DNA of 64,000 nt, from positions 124,001 through 188,000 of the forward strand of contig NZ_KB907791.1 in assembly GCF_000382205.1 (NCBI RefSeq). The letters are read 5' to 3'. The position numbers were made by a program, and so were the translations under genes. Of the stretch, positions 27,439-36,900 are shown piece after piece. Origin of the DNA: Dyadobacter beijingensis DSM 21582. GTDB lineage: Bacteria > Bacteroidota > Bacteroidia > Cytophagales > Spirosomataceae. Below the pieces are notes generated by a model that had not been told where the DNA came from, made no database searches, and saw only the letters and a list, made by a program, of their open reading frames with translations. The first letter of the stretch is position 1. Each line of letters starts with the position of its first letter.

Positions 27439-28215
27439 TCAGTAATTTTTGATCCAGTCGAGAATGTAATCGGCATCGTTTTCCCAGCCTTTTTGCGCCA
27501 GGGTATGGTGGTTGCGGCCGGGAAATTCCTTGTATTCGATTACCGAACCGTTGCCTTTGTACCGGTGATAGTTCCGGTTGTTGAGGTGCGCCGGGATGAT
27601 ATTGTCCAGGCTGCCCGATGTCAGCAGCAGCGGTGCATGCGGTTTATCGAAATCCACGGCGGCCGCGCTCGTAAGCCCGCCCCGCGCTACCCGCTTCGAT
27701 TCGGGCGCGGTGAATTGGTCGTAGGCCAGCTGCTGTTCTTCGAGCGGCATTTCGTTGACGAACGCATATTGCCAGGTATCGAACGGCATCAGGTAGGTTT
27801 CTTCAAGAGAAGTGAAGAGACCCAATGCACCCCAGGTTGATTTCAGGAAAGAGAATTCATAAGGAATAATGCCCTGCGGCGGGACGGAGTGGATCGCTAC
27901 GGCGGCCGCTGCCAGGCCGCGGTTGAGCAGTATCTGGGTAATGAGCCCACCGAGCGAATGGCCGATGATGATCGGTTTCTCGGGAAGAGCTTTGGCGATG
28001 TCGGCATAGTGGTCGACCAGTTCGGCCAACGTCAGGGCGGCCAGGTCGGTGTCGTGGGGCTGGCGTGCGCGGAGCTCGGACGCCGTTCCGTCTTTGAACG
28101 GCCAGGCCGGCGCGAGGGTCGTGTAGCCGCGGTTTTCGAAATACGTCTTCCACTCGTCCCAGCAGTGGTGCGTGACAAAAGCGCCCGTGACGAACAGTAC
28201 AGTTTTGGTTTTCAT
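27439..28215 (-). CDS. Alpha/beta hydrolase, 258 aa
   Basis: The nucleophile elbow is GHSLGG (about residues 84-89), the acid is probably the aspartate in TSGSLDNIIPAH, and the histidine is in FPGRNHHTLAQ. The protein starts VLFVTGAFVTHHCWDEW, so the oxyanion strand is intact. It is a soluble esterase-like hydrolase of unknown substrate. It follows the HSL-type hydrolase gene by 55 bases that contain a strong hairpin, and ends at a terminator, so both hydrolases may be one transcript. Confidence 0.9.
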   Translation of the reverse strand: MKTKTVLFVTGAFVTHHCWDEWKTYFENRGYTTLAPAWPFKDGTASELRARQPHDTDLAALTLAELVDHYADIAKALPEKPIIIGHSLGGLITQILLNRGLAAAAVAIHSVPPQGIIPYEFSFLKSTWGALGLFTSLEETYLMPFDTWQYAFVNEMPLEEQQLAYDQFTAPESKRVARGGLTSAAAVDFDKPHAPLLLTSGSLDNIIPAHLNNRNYHRYKGNGSVIEYKEFPGRNHHTLAQKGWENDADYILDWIKNY

Positions 28216-28235
28216 AGAAAAGGTCGTTGGTATGG

Positions 28236-28262
28236 CCCCGCAAGGGCACGGCCCATGCGGGG
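28236..28262. repeat. Intercistronic hairpin between two hydrolase genes
   Basis: CCCCGCA pairs with TGCGGGG, and inside GGGC pairs with GCCC around a three-base loop, with one A/A mismatch between the stems. It has no T run. It could stabilise the end of the upstream message. It contains GCCCCGCAAGGGC (28235-28247), the inverse of the element at 24036. Confidence 0.6.
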
Positions 28263-28270
28263 ATCTTGGT

Positions 28271-29251
28271 TTATAAATGCTTTTTCAAATGGAGCCCGGC
28301 CTGTTCGAACAGGGCTTTGGTTTGCGGAATATGCGCCAGGCCGTTCAGCAGGCCGAAATCGTGGATCACGTCGTTGTAGCGCACCGTGGTCACTTCCACG
28401 CCCGCCTCGCTGAGCTTGCGGCCGTAGGCTTCCCCTTCATCGAGCAGGATGTCGTTTTCAGCTACCTGGATGAGCGTCGGCGGCAGTCCTTTGAGGTCTT
28501 CGAGCGTCGCCTGCGCGGGCGAGGCGTAAATCTCGTGGCGGCGTTCGGGCGCAATGTACTGGTCCCACATCCATTGCATGAGCGTGGAGGTAAGGAACCG
28601 CTGCGTACCGAATTGTTTGAACGATTCCCGCTCGAAATCGGCGTCTGTTACGGGCCAGAAGAGGATTTGCGTCTTGAATTTCGGTCCGCCCTTGGCTTTG
28701 GACAGTAGTACCGTGGCTGTGGACAGATTGCCGCCCGCGCTATTGCCTACAATGGCCATACGGCTGCCGTCGAGGGCGATGGAGCTGCCGTTGGCTTCCA
28801 GCCATTTGGCGGCTGCATATACCTCATGCACGGCCTGCGGATACTTCGCTTCCGGGGCACGCGAGTAGTTGACGAACACACCCGCGTAGCCCGTGAGCGT
28901 CACCAGGTCGCGTACCATGCGCTTGTGGGTAGGGTAGTCGCCCAGCACCCAGCCGCCCCCGTGGATGAAGAGGAACAACGGCAGTTCCGCCGTAACGCCT
29001 TCGGGGCGTACGATGTTGAGCACAATCTCGTAACCGTCTTCGGAAATGGTCCGTTCTTCCTCGGTGATGCCCGAGAGGTCTACCGGAAATGCCGCCTGTG
29101 CCGAAACCAGCACATTGCGGGCATCTTCTACGGGCAGGCTTTCGAGCGGCGGGCCGCCGGCATTGAGGGGCGTCAGAAATTCCTTCACGGCTGGGGACAG
29201 GTGTGGGTCGACGGCAAAATCTACCGGTGACGCTAGGGTTTCGCTGATCAT
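28271..29251 (-). CDS. Hormone-sensitive-lipase-type esterase (alpha/beta hydrolase 3), 326 aa
   Basis: The HSL family signature HGGGW is at about residues 96-100 and forms the oxyanion hole. The nucleophile is the serine in GNSAGG. The likely acid is in VAENDILLDEG and the histidine in DVIHDFG. Length and order fit bacterial HSL esterases that cut short-chain esters. There is no signal peptide, so it is cytoplasmic. A near-ideal Bacteroidota promoter stands at 29292-29323. The second hydrolase follows downstream. Confidence 0.94.
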   Translation of the reverse strand: MISETLASPVDFAVDPHLSPAVKEFLTPLNAGGPPLESLPVEDARNVLVSAQAAFPVDLSGITEEERTISEDGYEIVLNIVRPEGVTAELPLFLFIHGGGWVLGDYPTHKRMVRDLVTLTGYAGVFVNYSRAPEAKYPQAVHEVYAAAKWLEANGSSIALDGSRMAIVGNSAGGNLSTATVLLSKAKGGPKFKTQILFWPVTDADFERESFKQFGTQRFLTSTLMQWMWDQYIAPERRHEIYASPAQATLEDLKGLPPTLIQVAENDILLDEGEAYGRKLSEAGVEVTTVRYNDVIHDFGLLNGLAHIPQTKALFEQAGLHLKKHL

Positions 29252-29291
29252 AGTGATCGGTGTTTACAGGTTAGTGATTCAATGAGTGAGA

Positions 29292-29323
29292 CAAAGCTAA
29301 CCTTGCCCGACCCGGCGCTCAAT
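29292..29323 (-). promoter_or_regulatory. Bacteroidota -33/-7 promoter of the HSL esterase
   Basis: Minus strand: ATTG at 29320-29323, a spacer of exactly 20 bases, and TAGCTTTG at 29292-29299. The start codon is 40 bases downstream. Confidence 0.75.
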
Positions 29324-29483
29324 GGTCATTTGGCGGCTGCGGTTGTACATCGGAAAAATAGGCCGGGGGCGGAGCCGGGGCGTGACGATTTACGGGAGTT
29401 CCGCGCCATTCCGGCGAACAGCCGCGTCCGATTTTGAACAATGCGGCAGGGTTAATGCTTTGATTTTCAGTATTTAATTTACA

Positions 29484-29501
29484 TGGCACGCATTTGTTGC
29501 A
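29484..29501 (+). promoter_or_regulatory. Sigma54-like element with unusual spacing
   Basis: TGGCACG and TTGCA match the -24 and -12 boxes exactly, but they stand two bases too far apart; an alternative TTGT is one base too close. The permease start codon is at 29562. It may be inactive or a relic. Confidence 0.3.
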
Positions 29502-29561
29502 GGCCTGTTACGGCGCGTTCGCCTCTCATCTTATTAGCCTGACATCCTAAATACGAGAACC

Positions 29562-31964
29562 ATGTTTAAGAATTATCTGAAAATCGCGTTTCGGAACCTG
29601 ACCAAATACAAGGCATTCAGTTTTATCAACATCGCCGGTGTGTCGCTCGGGCTGAGCTGCTTCCTGCTGCTGGCGTTATATGTGAAAGACGAGCTGGCCT
29701 ACGACCGCTTTCACGAACATGCCGACCGTATTTACCGGCTGAACCGCACTTTTCTGGCCAACGACGGCACGGAATCGCTGCGGCTCGGGCATGCTGCGCC
29801 GCCGTTCGGGCCGCTCGTAAAGCAGGATTTCCCGCAGGTAGAACAGGTGGTGCGGCTGCTCGAAACCGGCGCGCTCGTGAAGTATGGCGAGAAGCGCTTT
29901 TCCGAAGAGCAGATGTTCGCAGCGGAGGCGAATATTTTCAAGGTTTTTACATTTAATATAGAGCGCGGCAATCCCGGTAAGGCGTTGGAAAACCCGTTTT
30001 CGATCCTGTTTTCAAAGCCGATGGCCGAGAAATATTTTGGTAACGACGACCCGATTGGTAAGGTCGTGCGGCTGGACAACCAGTTTGACTACACGGTGAC
30101 AGGCGTTTTCGAGCCACTGCCGGCCCAGTCGCATTTTCATCCCAATTTCCTTATCTCGTTCTCGACCCTGAACGACGACCGGATTTACGGTGCCGAAGGG
30201 CTGCGTACGAACTGGGGCAACAATTCGTTTTCGACCTTTTTGCTGTTGCCAAAACATTATAACCCGAAAAACCTGACGGATGCATTTCCTGCATTCCAGA
30301 ACAAGCACGTCGGCCCGAATACTTCGAAGTTCTCGATCCTGACGCTCACCAAACTGACCGACATCCACCTGCGGTCGCACCTCGATTCGGAAATAGAAGC
30401 GAACGGCGATATTCAATATGTGTACCTGTTTTCAGCCATCGGGTTATTTATCCTGCTCATCGCCTGTATCAACTATATGAACCTGGCGACGGCCAAATCG
30501 GCCACGAGGGCCAAGGAGGTGGGCATGCGGAAGGTGATCGGTGCCGTGCGTGCGCAGCTGGTGAACCAGTTCCTGAGCGAATCGGTATTGCTGGTGCTGA
30601 TTTCCGTCCTGATCGCATTCGTGGTGGTGGTATTGTGCCTGCCGCTGTTCAATAACTTTACCCAGAAACAACTCTCGATGGGCGCATTGCTCGATCCTGT
30701 GTTCCTGGCGATCCTGTCGGGCATTACGATATTTACCGGCCTCGTGGCAGGCAGCTACCCGGCGTTTTTCATGACCGGTTTCCAGCCCATCGCCGTGTTG
30801 AAGGGCAAGATCGCCTCTGCATTGAAAAACGGACAGCTGCGGCAAACGCTCGTCGTGGCGCAGTTCGCCATTGCCGTGGCGCTGATCATCAGTACGGCGG
30901 TCGTTTACAGCCAGATGCGCTATGTGCAGAATTATAAGCTGGGTTACAGCAAAGACCAGGTCATTACGTTTTCCATGCCCGACGATTCCACGCTCGATGT
31001 GGAGGCGATCCGTCAACGGTTCAAGGACCACGCGGGTGTGCGGGAGGTCGGACGCTCATCGCGGATACCGTCGGGCCGGCTGCTCGATTCCTGGGAAGCA
31101 TTCGTGATGAAGGGCGACTCGATGGCGCCTACCGAAATCAATATCAAGTCGCTCTCCGTGGACGAGGATTTTATTCCTGCCTACCAGATCGCGATGGCGG
31201 CCGGGCGTAATTTTTCCCGCCAATATCCGACCGATCGTACCAATGGCTTTGTCCTCAACGAAACCGCGGCGCGGCTGCTGGGCTGGAAAAACCCGGCGGA
31301 GGCAATCGGTAACCGGTTCGGCTACGGCGAGATCCGCGGGCAGATCATCGGCGTTACGAAAGATTACCATTTCGAATCGCTGCACCAGAAAGTGGCGCCT
31401 ATCGTGATGTTTTACCAGCCGGGCCGGCTCGGGCGCGTGTCCGTACAGGTGGCGGGCAACGATATTCAGGGGGCTATCGCGCATATTGGTTCGGTGTGGA
31501 ACCAGCGCTTCCCGGATGTGCCGTTCCAGTACGAGTTCCTCGACCAGCGTTTCGGCAAATTGTACGCCCGCGAGCAGACACAGCAGTTGCTGTTCGGCAT
31601 ATTCGCCGGCATTGCGATCTTTATTTCCTGCATGGGCCTGCTGGGGCTGTCGATGTTCATGGCCGAGCTGCGCACGAAGGAAATCGGTGTGCGGAAAGTG
31701 CTGGGCGCGTCGGTACCGAGCATTGTGGGGCTGCTTTCGAAAGATTTCCTGAAACCGGTGCTTGTCGCGATCCTGATCGCCTCGCCCATTGCCTGGTACG
31801 GCATGAAAAACTGGTTGCAGGATTTTGCCTATCATACCGAAATCAAATGGTGGGTGTTCCTGCTGGCCGGGGTGCTGTCCGTGACGATCGCCTTGTTTAC
31901 AGTGAGTTTCCAGAGCATTCGTGCGGCGCTCATGAATCCCGTGCGGAGTTTGAGAAGCGAATAG
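29562..31964 (+). CDS. ABC transporter permease of the FtsX/MacB type, 800 aa
   Basis: Two tandem MacB-periplasmic-core plus FtsX units are seen. The first begins with the family start FKNYLKIAFRNLTKYKAFSF and a membrane helix, followed by a periplasmic domain and three helices (about residues 285-425, including TRAKEVGMRKVIGAVRAQ). The second has a helix at about 425-450, a periplasmic domain and three C-terminal helices with TKEIGVRKVLGASV. No ATPase gene lies beside it, as is usual for the many orphan permeases of Cytophagales. Such proteins may use a shared ATPase for export or act in envelope stress; the substrate is unknown. Confidence 0.93.
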   Translation: MFKNYLKIAFRNLTKYKAFSFINIAGVSLGLSCFLLLALYVKDELAYDRFHEHADRIYRLNRTFLANDGTESLRLGHAAPPFGPLVKQDFPQVEQVVRLLETGALVKYGEKRFSEEQMFAAEANIFKVFTFNIERGNPGKALENPFSILFSKPMAEKYFGNDDPIGKVVRLDNQFDYTVTGVFEPLPAQSHFHPNFLISFSTLNDDRIYGAEGLRTNWGNNSFSTFLLLPKHYNPKNLTDAFPAFQNKHVGPNTSKFSILTLTKLTDIHLRSHLDSEIEANGDIQYVYLFSAIGLFILLIACINYMNLATAKSATRAKEVGMRKVIGAVRAQLVNQFLSESVLLVLISVLIAFVVVVLCLPLFNNFTQKQLSMGALLDPVFLAILSGITIFTGLVAGSYPAFFMTGFQPIAVLKGKIASALKNGQLRQTLVVAQFAIAVALIISTAVVYSQMRYVQNYKLGYSKDQVITFSMPDDSTLDVEAIRQRFKDHAGVREVGRSSRIPSGRLLDSWEAFVMKGDSMAPTEINIKSLSVDEDFIPAYQIAMAAGRNFSRQYPTDRTNGFVLNETAARLLGWKNPAEAIGNRFGYGEIRGQIIGVTKDYHFESLHQKVAPIVMFYQPGRLGRVSVQVAGNDIQGAIAHIGSVWNQRFPDVPFQYEFLDQRFGKLYAREQTQQLLFGIFAGIAIFISCMGLLGLSMFMAELRTKEIGVRKVLGASVPSIVGLLSKDFLKPVLVAILIASPIAWYGMKNWLQDFAYHTEIKWWVFLLAGVLSVTIALFTVSFQSIRAALMNPVRSLRSE

Positions 31965-32019
31965 GCGCGTGCAGTTCGATCCGTGGCGATACTTATATTT
32001 TCCGCGGAAACGAGCCGCG

Positions 32020-32928
32020 TTAGTTCAGGTTCCTGAATTCGTTCGGCGTGTGGCCGGTCTTCTGTTTGAAAAGTTTGTTGAAATACTGCGGGTATTCGAA
32101 CCCCAGCGAATAGGCGATCTCGCCCACAGACTTGTTCGTGCCCAGCAGGATGTTCTTCGCTTCCTCGATTAGGTAAAAATGAATGTGGTCCTGTGCATTG
32201 CGGCCGGTTTCGCGTTTGAGCAGATCGCTCAGGTAACCGGGTGACAGGTTCACCTGGTCGGCGAGGAATTTCACCGTCGGCAGGCCTTTCTCGGCGATAC
32301 CGTTGTTTTCGAAACAGGAATTTAAAACCTTTTCCACCTGCGCTGCCACGTGGTGGTTGGAGTTTTGGCGGGTGATGAACTGCCGGCCGTAAAAGCGCGA
32401 GCAATAGTTGAGAAACAGCTCGATGGTCGAAATGATGATGGCCTGGCTGTGCTCGTCGATGTTTTGTCCCAGCTCATGATCAATTTTCGAGGCGCAATCG
32501 AGAAGGGCTTGTTCCTCTTTTTCCGAAAGGTGAAGGGCTTCCGATATTTCATAGGAGAAGAAGGTATAGCCCTTCATTTTGGCATGCAGGGACGAGGCGC
32601 GGATCAGGTCGGGGTGGAAAAACAATCCCCAGCCCTTATTGGCCGGCGCTTCGGTGTCGCTATCCATCTGCAGCGACTGGCCGGGGGCGAGGCAAATGAG
32701 GCTGCCGTCCTGAAAATCCACCAGCTTGCGGCCGTAGCGGAAATGGTTGTTGCGGTAATGCTTGAAAATAATGGCGTAGAAGTCGGACTGTACCGTGAGC
32801 GGCTCGGTGATGTGGCCCATCACGCGTGCAAAATCGACGACATCGACCAGCGGGTGCCGGACCGGGTCGTCCAGCTTGAAAAATTTCACGATATCCGACA
32901 CCGTCCGCAGATGAATAAGCTCGCTCAT
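32020..32928 (-). CDS. AraC family transcriptional regulator, 302 aa
   Basis: The N-terminal half has an AraC-type binding fold (GSLICLAPGQSLQMD). The C-terminal DNA-binding domain has two HTH units, the first VKFLADQVNLSPGYLSDLLK and the second VGEIAYSLGFEYPQYFNKLF, ending in PNEFRNLN. I chose the ATG at 32928; the frame extends 18 residues further but would run through a -7-like box. It lies 76 bases after the SDR3 stop on the same strand and is a likely regulator of that gene. Confidence 0.93.
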   Translation of the reverse strand: MSELIHLRTVSDIVKFFKLDDPVRHPLVDVVDFARVMGHITEPLTVQSDFYAIIFKHYRNNHFRYGRKLVDFQDGSLICLAPGQSLQMDSDTEAPANKGWGLFFHPDLIRASSLHAKMKGYTFFSYEISEALHLSEKEEQALLDCASKIDHELGQNIDEHSQAIIISTIELFLNYCSRFYGRQFITRQNSNHHVAAQVEKVLNSCFENNGIAEKGLPTVKFLADQVNLSPGYLSDLLKRETGRNAQDHIHFYLIEEAKNILLGTNKSVGEIAYSLGFEYPQYFNKLFKQKTGHTPNEFRNLN

Positions 32929-32948
32929 GATTTTTGCATTGATTTTGA

Positions 32949-32956
32949 CAAATATA
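32949..32956 (-). promoter_or_regulatory. Candidate -7 box of the AraC gene
   Basis: Minus strand TATATTTG, an exact TAnnTTTG, 20 bases before the chosen ATG. No TTG is seen at -33. Confidence 0.4.
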
Positions 32957-32960
32957 AACA

Positions 32961-32997
32961 GGCCATTGCCGGCGATCGTCATCCGCTGGCAATGGCC
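32961..32997 (-). terminator. Hairpin between SDR3 and the AraC gene
   Basis: GGCCATTGCC (32961-32970) and GGCAATGGCC (32988-32997) are exact inverse complements with a 17-base loop. On the minus strand the stem is followed by TGTTTATATTTG, moderately T-rich. It starts eight bases past the SDR3 stop, so it may end that message. Confidence 0.45.
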
Positions 32998-33004
32998 CTG
33001 CTAT

Positions 33005-33820
33005 TTACAACCCGAACTGGGATTTGATGGCCCCGAGAAATGCCGTATCGTCCGATCCGGCCCGGCTGGCGATGATCGTTTCGGCATCGGCGCCGGCCGT
33101 GTAGCGAAGCCGGTCGCTGCCGTCCGTAGCTGCCTCGAAGATGACTTCTGCCACCAGGCTGGCAGGCGAAGCGTTTTCAAACATCGGCCCGATGGCGGCG
33201 GCGAAACGGTCTACCAGCGGCTGGTAGTCGGTCAGGGATTCGTCATTGCTGAAATCGATGGACCGGCCTGCAAAATCAGTCGCGATGGCGCCCGGCTCGA
33301 CGATCTTGACCTTTCCGCCAAACTGCGCCACTTCGAAGCTCAGCGATTCTGAAATGCCTTCGACGGCGAATTTCGTGCCGTGGTACAATGCCCCGAGGGG
33401 GAAGGTCATCTTGCCACCAATGGATGAAATGTTGATGATCACACCGCTTTTCCGGCTGCGGAAATGCGGCAATACGGCTTTGGAAACATCCAGCAGGCCG
33501 ATCACATTGGTATCGAACTGGCGTACGATGCTTTCGCGAGAAAACGATTCGAGCGGGCCGTAGGCGCCGTAGCCGGCGTTGTTGAGCAGTACATCTATTT
33601 TTCCAAAGCGGGCAATGCCGCCCTCCACCGCTTTCCGGATCGATTCGCTGTCCAGCACGTCCAGTTTGGTAACCCATATGTTTTCCAAGGCGCCCAGTTC
33701 CGGCTCTTCTTCCGGGCGGCGCATGGTAGCAATTACGTTCCAGCCTTTTGCATGAAATAATTGTGCGGTTGCTTTGCCGATACCGCTGCTTGCACCTGTA
33801 ATTAAAATCGTGTTGTTCAT
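33005..33820 (-). CDS. SDR family oxidoreductase (SDR3), 271 aa
   Basis: Rossmann motif TGASSGIGK (residues 7-15), NNAGYGAYG, serine in INISSIGGK, and catalytic YHGTK. It is a classical SDR with a 30-residue C-terminal extension, close to a widespread Bacteroidota group of unknown substrate. Its promoter region has a -7-like CACATTTG (33845-33852 on the minus strand). The neighbouring AraC gene may regulate it. Confidence 0.93.
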   Translation of the reverse strand: MNNTILITGASSGIGKATAQLFHAKGWNVIATMRRPEEEPELGALENIWVTKLDVLDSESIRKAVEGGIARFGKIDVLLNNAGYGAYGPLESFSRESIVRQFDTNVIGLLDVSKAVLPHFRSRKSGVIINISSIGGKMTFPLGALYHGTKFAVEGISESLSFEVAQFGGKVKIVEPGAIATDFAGRSIDFSNDESLTDYQPLVDRFAAAIGPMFENASPASLVAEVIFEAATDGSDRLRYTAGADAETIIASRAGSDDTAFLGAIKSQFGL

Positions 33821-33929
33821 TTTTTCTGATTTTTAATGATGGTACAAATGTGCAGCCAATGCTCCGCCGCCGGATAACACGAATCCGGGCAAGTTGTATA
33901 CGAATTGCGGTTACGGTATGAGGGCCGGG

Positions 33930-36900
33930 TCAATCAATGCTGTGATACCCGAGTTTGCGATAGCTTTCGAACTGCTCTTCGGTAAAGAACTGGTCGGAAG
34001 TGGGCTGCTGCGGGAATTTCGGGTTCTGCATTTTGTACTCGCGGATATCGGCCGATTCGTCGCCGTTGAGGGCGGTTTTAATGTAAATCAGCGTGCCCGG
34101 AGTCACATTGCCCGGGTATTTGATCGTCCCCGTCGCCACGTGGGAACGGCACAGCCCGGTATTGGCGTCCTTGCTGGTAATGGGACTGGTGTCGATGTCT
34201 ATTTCCACGCCAAAATCGATCCGGCAGCGCCTTACCGCCATCGCCAGGCCCTCGCAGAGCGACGTATTGTCTTCTTCGGCATCGCAGACGATGATCTGAT
34301 GGCAACGGCGGCGCACCAGTTCGTATAAACCCATGTTATCGAAATGCCCGCCATCCGACAGGTTCACGAAATCGGAACTCATATCCGATTTGCCGATGAG
34401 GTCGAACACCAGGTAGGCAAGGCCCTGCGTCGGCTCCGATTTCTGCCATTGCTCCGTCCGGGGGTTACCGAGCCACCAGCCCAGTTTTACATTGAACACA
34501 CTGAGCAAAAATGCCGTGGCCGCCGAGGAGTGGTAGCCCATATTCGGGTTCACAGCCGCGCCGGAAATCGCCATCGCCGTGCCGAGGGTAGGGCTGTCGG
34601 CAAATTGCGCGGTAGGGCGGTAACCGTAGTTGGCGATTTCCTTTTTGTTATAGGCCGCGGCGCGCGTCGCACTGAAATCGAAGCCGCAGAACAGCGGCGA
34701 GAAAATGAACGACTCCGCTTTCCGGTCCTGGCGGTCGAGTTCGGACACGACGGTGGCATTCAAGGCGGTGTTGATGAGCGGGTAAGGGCCGTAGTATTCC
34801 GGTTTGCGGAATTCTTCCAGCGGAATATCGTCCTTGCTATCGAATCCGGTGAAGCTATTGGCCGTCTGAATGCGCTCCGTGCGCCTGCGCGTGGCACCCA
34901 GGTACGCACGTATGAGGCGGTTGCGGTAGAAATGGTGGAGCGTGAATTCGTTGACGCCGGCGCGGTAGCTGAGCAATGCGGTTACGGCCAGGAGTACTGC
35001 AAAATTTAAAACGCTGATCCCGAATTTCTCCAAGCCCGTTTGAGCGGGTAGCGTATTGAATTTCAACAGGTAATTCAGCGTAGCCGAGCCAATCAGCAGG
35101 AAGCCGATCATAAACAGATAGGGGACCAGGCGTACGAATATTTCCTTGGCATTGAGCCCGGTTTTTTCCTTATTCTCACCCGAAGTAGTGGAGCCAAAGG
35201 CCAGCCTGACCCCGAAGCCGACGATCGCCGCCCATCCTCCGACAAGCCCTACGAAGTATTCGACCTCGCTTTCTTTGATTGCTTCTATCCGGTTGGCCAG
35301 TTTGGGAAGAAAGAAAACAGCTATGGTCATCAAAATCCAGATCAGCATAAACCGGTGCAGCTCGGCGCCGGTGCGTCCCCACCATTCGCGCCGCTCGTCC
35401 GGGAAGAAAATGCCCATGATGAACATTCTGAACACGACACCCAGGCTCATCATTTCCAGCATCAATGGCAGACCGAAAGTAAATGCCAGCTTTTTCACGG
35501 TTTCATCATTGCTGGAAATCGAAGAAATGTGCTGCCTGAACGAGTCATTTTCAACCAGGTAGAGGGGGGCCGGATGCCTGATTAGTTCGTAAAATTTCCA
35601 GACGATCGTCATGAGCAGAAATGTTACCACCACGCCGACGACGGAAGAGGCAAAAATATAGTTTCTGGCGGTCGAGGGATTTTCGAATCTCTTTTGCTCG
35701 TGATATTTGCCCTTGTAGGCAATGTAAACGAGGCATGCGATTGCGAACAGGGCCGGGCCTACGAAAATTTCCAGCTTTTCGGATAACGGGTATATTTTTT
35801 CGGCCGACTTAAAAAGCCAGGTCGAGAGGAAGAAGGCGGTCAATGCGGCCGAAACGACGAGCGCGTAGGCGTAGTTACCTCTGACCACATTATTTATCCA
35901 GGCCTTGTGGGCAGGTTCGTTGTTAAAGGTTCGCATACCCTCCGCGGCGAAATGCGTTCCCATAGCCATAAAAGCACAGGCGATACTTGTTGTGATCAGC
36001 CAGGGATAAGTCACATCCGAGGCCAGGCCTTCCCAGGCCATATAAACCATCTCCACAAACGCGAGCGCCGTACACAAGAGCAGCAAAAGAATGATCTGAT
36101 TGATGAGCGTATTCCTGATCCAGGTAATGCCGATCGTCCACGCGTCGGTGGACATAACACCGGCGTTAGGCGAGAGGTAATTACTGTACATCCGCAGCCA
36201 GCGAAGCGGTCGTACCTCGTCGGCCATCGGGTCGGTGGATCTGGCGCTGTTGAGGCGGTTGGTGACCTTGGAGATCGACCCGGCGCGGTAGATCCACGAC
36301 AGCAGCCAGGAACCGATGTACCCGCCGCCGGAGACGGTCGAGAGGTAGTCGATATGGTGCAAAACGCCTTTTTCGGCCAGTTTCTGGATCACGCCAAGGT
36401 TAAATGTCGCCGAACGGATGCCGCCGCCGGAAAAGGCGAGTGCGGTGAGCTGCATCGCTTCCGCCCGCCGCAGGGGATCGATGGTGCCGTCGGCGGGTAG
36501 GGGGTTAGGTATTTTGTCGGCGAAATGCAGTTCGATTTCACCGGGGTCCTTCGGCAGGTCGGGGGTGATGCTTGCGAAGGCATGTTTGGCATCCTTATCC
36601 TCTTCGCATTCGCTTTTCTTCGGGCAAATGCTTTTGAAACGGATATTTTCCCAATCGTCACTTTCCAGGTCTTCCAGCCGCGCCTCCCTCGATCGCTCGA
36701 TCTGTTCTAGTTCCTGGTTGAAGATCATTTCAAACGAAACCGGGTTTTCTTCCACCACGCACTGGAAAAACAGCTGATCGTTCCGTAGCAGCGCCGTGGC
36801 AATGCTGGTCCTCGTCCGTCCTTGAAATGATCGGGCAAGCTCGGTTTTCTGTGCCAGTACCGGCACGTTCGACCACCATTTTTCAATATCGTCCCGATCC

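Larger units (their letters stand above)
29252..29561. other. 310-base divergent intergenic region
   Basis: It holds the esterase promoter on the minus strand and, on the plus strand, a sigma54-like TGGCACG...TTGCA (29484-29501) in front of the ABC permease. The middle is GC-rich and shows no other structure that I can support. Confidence 0.6.

Noticed and set aside
31965..32019. Terminator between the ABC permease and the AraC gene
   Set aside because: Only a short TTCCGCGGAA palindrome is present, without a proper stem and T run.
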